A DNA stretch of 17,864 nucleotides from Anaerolineaceae bacterium UBA5838 (lineage in GTDB: Bacteria; Chloroflexota; Anaerolineae; Anaerolineales; Anaerolineaceae): contig DJGU01000079.1 of NCBI GenBank assembly GCA_002432795.1, positions 1-17,864 of the forward strand, given 5' to 3'. This document shows positions 15,191-17,864 of the stretch, piece by piece. Under the pieces are notes generated by a model, which was given only the letters and a program-made list of their open reading frames with translations, made no database searches and was not told the DNA's origin. Position numbers and translations under genes: made by a program. The first letter of the stretch is position 1, and every line of letters begins with the position of its first letter.

Positions 15191-15248
15191 AATTAATTGT
15201 GCCTTCGAAACGCGATACTTGCTTTTTGCTTTGCATTACAATTCAGCT

Positions 15249-15929
15249 ATGCACCGACGCCTGGTTTTTGTTCTACTCGTTTTCCTGGGGATGATTTCCG
15301 CCTGCATGCCGCCAACGCCGGCCTCGACTGAGCTTCCTCCCACCCCCAACCTGGAGCAACTGATGCAGACCTCGGTTTTTGAGGTCACGCAAGCGGCTGT
15401 GCTCACCCAAGCCGCCCTCCCAAGCGCCACCTTCACTCCTTTGCCAACCGCTACAAACACCCCAATCCCAACGGTGATTGCCACCATCGCCCGCACACCC
15501 ACCGAAGTCGCTACCGCTACTTCAGAAGCTGCTTGCAATCGGGCTGGCATGGGCACGCCTTTTGATCTGACTATCCCGGACGGCACGCAAATCCCGGCAG
15601 GCGAGACCTTCATCAAGACCTGGAGGCTGGTCAATTCCGGCTCCTGCAAGTGGACGCGGCTTTATAAACTGGTGTTCTACTCTCAAAATCCACTTGGAGC
15701 CGCCTATGAGCATTTTCTGCCCGGAGAGGTGCTCCCGGGGCAGGCCATCGACCTGAGCGTCGAGTTTACGGCTCCACTTCTGCTTGGAACCTACCGCAGC
15801 AACTGGATGCTGCAGGCACCTGACGGATCGCTGTTTGGGCTGGGGATGAACGCAGACACGCCCTTTTACGTCTCAATCGTGGTGGTTGAGCAGTCCACCG
15901 CCACTCCCACGCTCAGTCCCACACCCTGA
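15249..15929 (+). CDS. Lipoprotein with NBR1-type Ig domain (226 aa)
   Basis: Predicted exported lipoprotein, third of its kind in the window. It begins MHRRLVFVLLVFLGMISAC with the lipobox ending at Cys19. A Thr/Pro/Ala-rich linker runs to about residue 94. An NBR1-type Ig domain follows (about 95-210): CNRAGMGTPFDLTIPDGTQI, FIKTWRLVNSGSCKW, LPGQAIDLSVEFTAP and YRSNWMLQAPDG. It is close in sequence to the Ig domain of the 384-aa lipoprotein, including two Cys. The tail is again Thr/Pro-rich (TATPTLSPTP), which the other two lack. The ATG at 15249 is chosen because it gives the signal peptide directly; a TTG at 15219 is in frame but less likely. No clear ribosome site is seen. The isomerase gene follows after 72 bases and may be co-transcribed. 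Confidence 0.85.
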   Translation: MHRRLVFVLLVFLGMISACMPPTPASTELPPTPNLEQLMQTSVFEVTQAAVLTQAALPSATFTPLPTATNTPIPTVIATIARTPTEVATATSEAACNRAGMGTPFDLTIPDGTQIPAGETFIKTWRLVNSGSCKWTRLYKLVFYSQNPLGAAYEHFLPGEVLPGQAIDLSVEFTAPLLLGTYRSNWMLQAPDGSLFGLGMNADTPFYVSIVVVEQSTATPTLSPTP

Positions 15930-16001
15930 TTTAAGGGCAAAAACAAAGCCAGATACTGCTTTTTAAGATAAGATTAGACATCAAACTAACCGGAGTGAGT
16001 G

Positions 16002-17042
16002 ATGCCAGAAACAAATCCATATGATCCACAAAATATGAATGCCGCCATTGAAGCGCTTGGCGCCAACCTGGAATCAGGCTGGCAGCTTGGATTGCATTCG
16101 GCAATTCCTGAAGTCGGCTCCCTGCTGCAGATAGTGATCTGCGGCATGGGCGGGTCGGCAATCGGGGGGGATTTCACCACAGCCTACCTGGCAAAGCAGC
16201 TGCCTGTCCCGGTTGTGGCGCACCGCAATTATGGTTTGCCTGGCTGGGCACGCGGACCTGAAACCCTGGTTATATGCTCATCCCATTCTGGCAATACTGA
16301 AGAGACCTTGAGTTCCTTCAATGAAGCTCTGCAGTGCGGGTGCAGCCTGATGAGCATCTGCACCGGCGGCAAACTGGCTGAACTATCCAAAGAAAGTGGA
16401 AAAAATTACTGGATTTTCGACCACGTTGGGCAGCCTCGCACAGCCATCGGCTGGACAGTTGGGCTGCTTTTGGCGCTCTTTTTCCGCTTGGGGCTGATCG
16501 AAGATCAAACCGCGGCGGTGGAGGAGGCAGCGGCAGTGCTCGCGGATGGCATTACAAAACTTGGGAAGGAAAGCCCTGTTTCAAGCAATCCCGCCAAACG
16601 GCTGGCAGGGCAATTGCTGGAACGCAACATTGTCATTTATGGGGCCGGTGAGATGGAAGTGATCGCCAGGCGCTGGAAGTCGGAAATTAATGAACTTGCC
16701 AAAGCCTGGGCAGCCTTTGAAGGCATCCCGGAGATGAACCACAACGCCCTGGCAGGTTTGCGCCACCCCGAAAGCCTTTACGAACATACTTCAGCTATCT
16801 TCTTGCGCTCTGATTTTGATCATGAACGCAACCGCAAACGCATTGAGTACAGTCAGGGCTTCTTCCTGGAGGCAGGCGTGGGGGTGGACAGCGTCCAGGC
16901 GCGCGGTGAGGGTAAGCTGGCGCAGATGTTCAGCTTGCTTCAGTTTGGCGATTATGTTTCCTATTATCTTGCTCTGGCTTATGGTGAAAATCCTACCCCG
17001 ATAGAAGTTCTCAACGAGCTGAAGAGACTTTTGGCGGATTAG
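16002..17042 (+). CDS. Bifunctional phosphoglucose/phosphomannose isomerase
   Basis: Interconverts fructose-6-phosphate with glucose-6-phosphate and mannose-6-phosphate, linking glycolysis/gluconeogenesis to mannose-based sugar nucleotides. It is the archaeal-type SIS-domain enzyme (PGI/PMI, TIGR02128 family), 346 residues, the usual length. The first SIS domain has VICGMGGSAIGGDF (45-58) and ICSSHSGNTEET (91-102), which bind the sugar phosphate. The conserved GIPEMNHNALAG with the catalytic Glu and His is in the second half, and the tail ends in PIEVLNELKRLL. A GTG at 15999 is in frame, but the ATG at 16002 has GGAG 6 bases before it and is preferred. A terminator follows. Confidence 0.95.
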   Translation: MPETNPYDPQNMNAAIEALGANLESGWQLGLHSAIPEVGSLLQIVICGMGGSAIGGDFTTAYLAKQLPVPVVAHRNYGLPGWARGPETLVICSSHSGNTEETLSSFNEALQCGCSLMSICTGGKLAELSKESGKNYWIFDHVGQPRTAIGWTVGLLLALFFRLGLIEDQTAAVEEAAAVLADGITKLGKESPVSSNPAKRLAGQLLERNIVIYGAGEMEVIARRWKSEINELAKAWAAFEGIPEMNHNALAGLRHPESLYEHTSAIFLRSDFDHERNRKRIEYSQGFFLEAGVGVDSVQARGEGKLAQMFSLLQFGDYVSYYLALAYGENPTPIEVLNELKRLLAD

Positions 17043-17112
17043 TTACCCAGAAGTCCTTAAGTTCGACCCATACTGGTGAATTCCATGGGATGTTGGGCGA
17101 GAGCATTTTAAA

Positions 17113-17148
17113 CAAAAAAGCAGTTGCTTTTAGCAACTGTTATTTTTG
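17113..17148. terminator. Bidirectional intrinsic terminator between convergent genes
   Basis: CAGTTGC, 5-base loop, GCAACTG with an A-run before and TTATTTTT after. It lies between the isomerase (+) and the peroxiredoxin (-), whose stop codons face each other, and can serve both. Confidence 0.85.
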
Positions 17149-17158
17149 AACAGTGATT

Positions 17159-17755
17159 TTACTCGTCTTTCGGAGGTTGCCATTCCATCCAAACTTTACC
17201 AGCTAAGGCGGGTGAAGGTTTCAGGGTCTTGCCGCCCTCAGTCCAACCTGATGGCATGACTTCCCCAGTCTTTTGATGGTGCTGAAAGGCTTTGATCTGG
17301 CGAAGCAGTTCAGCTGGGTTTCGTCCAACTGGGGGACTTAGCACTTCAGCGGCTTGGATGACACCTTCGGGGTCGATCAGGAATCGACCGCGGAGGTTCA
17401 CGCCGCCTTCTTCGTCGTAGACTTCATATAGTGTACCAATTTTTCCACCCTGGTCAGAGACCATCGGGAATGGCACATCATGCCCCACCATCTTGCTTAA
17501 TTCAGTTTCGTTCCAAATTTTGTGTGAATGCACACTATCGGTGCTTACAGAAAGTACTTCAACTCCCAAAGCTTGAAGTTTTTCATAGCCAACGGCTATG
17601 TGGGAAATTTCAGTCGGTCAGACAAAGGTGAAATCTCCCGGATAAAAACACAATACTACCCATTTACCGCGGTAATCGCTCAGCTTAACTTTCTGATAGG
17701 TTCCCTGGTAAAAGGCTGTTGCCGTGAAATCCGGCGCTTGCTTGGTTACTAACAT
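17159..17755 (-). CDS. Selenocysteine-containing peroxiredoxin (AhpC/Prx family), in-frame TGA at codon 46
   Basis: Thiol/selenol peroxidase that reduces hydrogen peroxide and organic peroxides. The frame starts at the ATG at 17755 (GGGAGG 8 bases upstream) and runs 198 codons to the stop, interrupted only by TGA at 17620-17618. Before it the protein reads MLVTKQAPDF ... KWVVLCFYPGDFTFV, after it PTEISHIAVGYEKLQALGVEVLSV. So TGA occupies the peroxidatic Cys of the FTFVCPTE motif. A SECIS-like hairpin lies 24 nt downstream. The rest is a normal Prx: STDSVHSHKIW, DPEGVIQA, and the C-terminal GEVMPSGWTEGGKTLKP, where typical 2-Cys enzymes have VCPAGW; the resolving Cys is thus Met. The only Cys is Cys36. 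Selenocysteine is inferred from position and hairpin; a nonsense mutation or sequencing error is the alternative. Confidence 0.88.
17584..17600 (-). promoter_or_regulatory. Bacterial SECIS-like hairpin downstream of the TGA codon
   Basis: In the mRNA, CAUAGCC, loop GUU, GGCUAUG: a perfect 7-bp stem whose loop begins with G, located 24 nt after the UGA. Bacterial SECIS elements lie within the coding region shortly after UGA and need a short stem with a G early in the apical loop for SelB binding. UUU and AAA on either side can extend the stem across an internal bulge. Confidence 0.75.
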
Positions 17756-17799
17756 ATGCAATCCTCCCTTCAAATATACTGGTTAGTTTGGTTAAGGGT

Positions 17800-17827
17800 A
17801 TTATACTAAGGAAGATGTAAAACACAA
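17800..17827 (-). promoter_or_regulatory. Candidate promoter of the peroxiredoxin gene
   Basis: On the minus strand TTGTGT (17827-17822), 16 bases, perfect TATAAT (17805-17800), giving a leader of about 40 bases. The -10 is strong and the -35 modest. Confidence 0.55.
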
Positions 17828-17843
17828 TTAATTTGTAAATTGT
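17824..17843. promoter_or_regulatory. Possible operator dyad at the peroxiredoxin promoter
   Basis: ACAATT (17824-17829), 8 bases, AATTGT (17838-17843), overlapping the candidate -35. It does not match the PerR or OxyR consensus closely. Being A/T-rich it may be a chance symmetry. Confidence 0.3.
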
Positions 17844-17864
17844 CAATTCCCGTGCATGGTTGCC

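Noticed and set aside
17159..17569. Short 136-residue protein starting at TTG as the real gene
   Set aside because: The conserved peroxiredoxin N-terminus is intact upstream in the same frame with a proper ATG and ribosome site, so the fragment is an artefact of treating TGA as a stop.
17159..17755. Peroxiredoxin pseudogene by nonsense mutation
   Set aside because: There is no other lesion, the stop falls exactly on the redox residue, and a SECIS-like hairpin follows. It cannot be fully excluded without the Sec machinery genes.

Overview
The window looks like a piece of a Chloroflexota chromosome, most likely class Anaerolineae. The clues are a bifunctional glucose/mannose-6-phosphate isomerase, a very large Agl23-type membrane glycosyltransferase fused to an NHL propeller, and three lipoproteins with Thr/Pro-rich linkers and NBR1-like Ig domains. 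This assignment is inferred from gene content, not from a marker gene. Most genes are GC-balanced to GC-rich by eye; the restriction-modification pair at about 0.7-2.2 kb is clearly more AT-rich.

Layout. 1-555 (-): N-terminal part of a GH38 alpha-mannosidase running off the left edge. 697-2206 (-): a BglII-like restriction endonuclease and its DNA methyltransferase, overlapping by 14 bases. 2253-3284 (-): epoxyqueuosine reductase QueG. 3295-3933 and 4021-5175 (-): two NBR1-Ig lipoproteins. 5263-8621 (-): a three-gene ABC exporter operon (ATPase and two NatB-like permeases) with 8-base overlaps, a dyad at its promoter and a strong terminator. 8954-10762 (+): GH2 glycosidase, meeting at a shared terminator a convergent 10873-14424 (-) GT-C membrane protein with a six-repeat NHL domain. 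14425-15248: a gene-free region of about 820 bases packed with palindromic repeats. 15249-15929 (+): a third NBR1-Ig lipoprotein. 16002-17042 (+): phosphoglucose/phosphomannose isomerase. 17159-17755 (-): a peroxiredoxin whose catalytic codon is an in-frame TGA.

Two results stand out. First, the peroxiredoxin appears to be a selenoprotein. The reading frame runs through TGA exactly where the peroxidatic Cys of FTFVCPTE should be. A 7-bp hairpin with a G-starting loop lies 24 nt downstream, as expected for a bacterial SECIS. The usual resolving Cys is replaced by Met. Second, the 14.7-15.2 kb region is an array of repeats of about 16-20 bp in strictly alternating orientation, separated by unrelated spacers of about 28 nt (one of 56). 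They fold into long hairpins with a single mirrored bulge, and three units carry a GTAG foot. This resembles REP/BIME elements, but the regular spacing and long variable loops are unusual.

Functional links between neighbours are mostly loose: carbohydrate metabolism (GH38, GH2, PGI/PMI, Agl23-like), envelope proteins (lipoproteins, ABC exporter), tRNA modification (QueG), defence (type II RM) and oxidative stress (peroxiredoxin).
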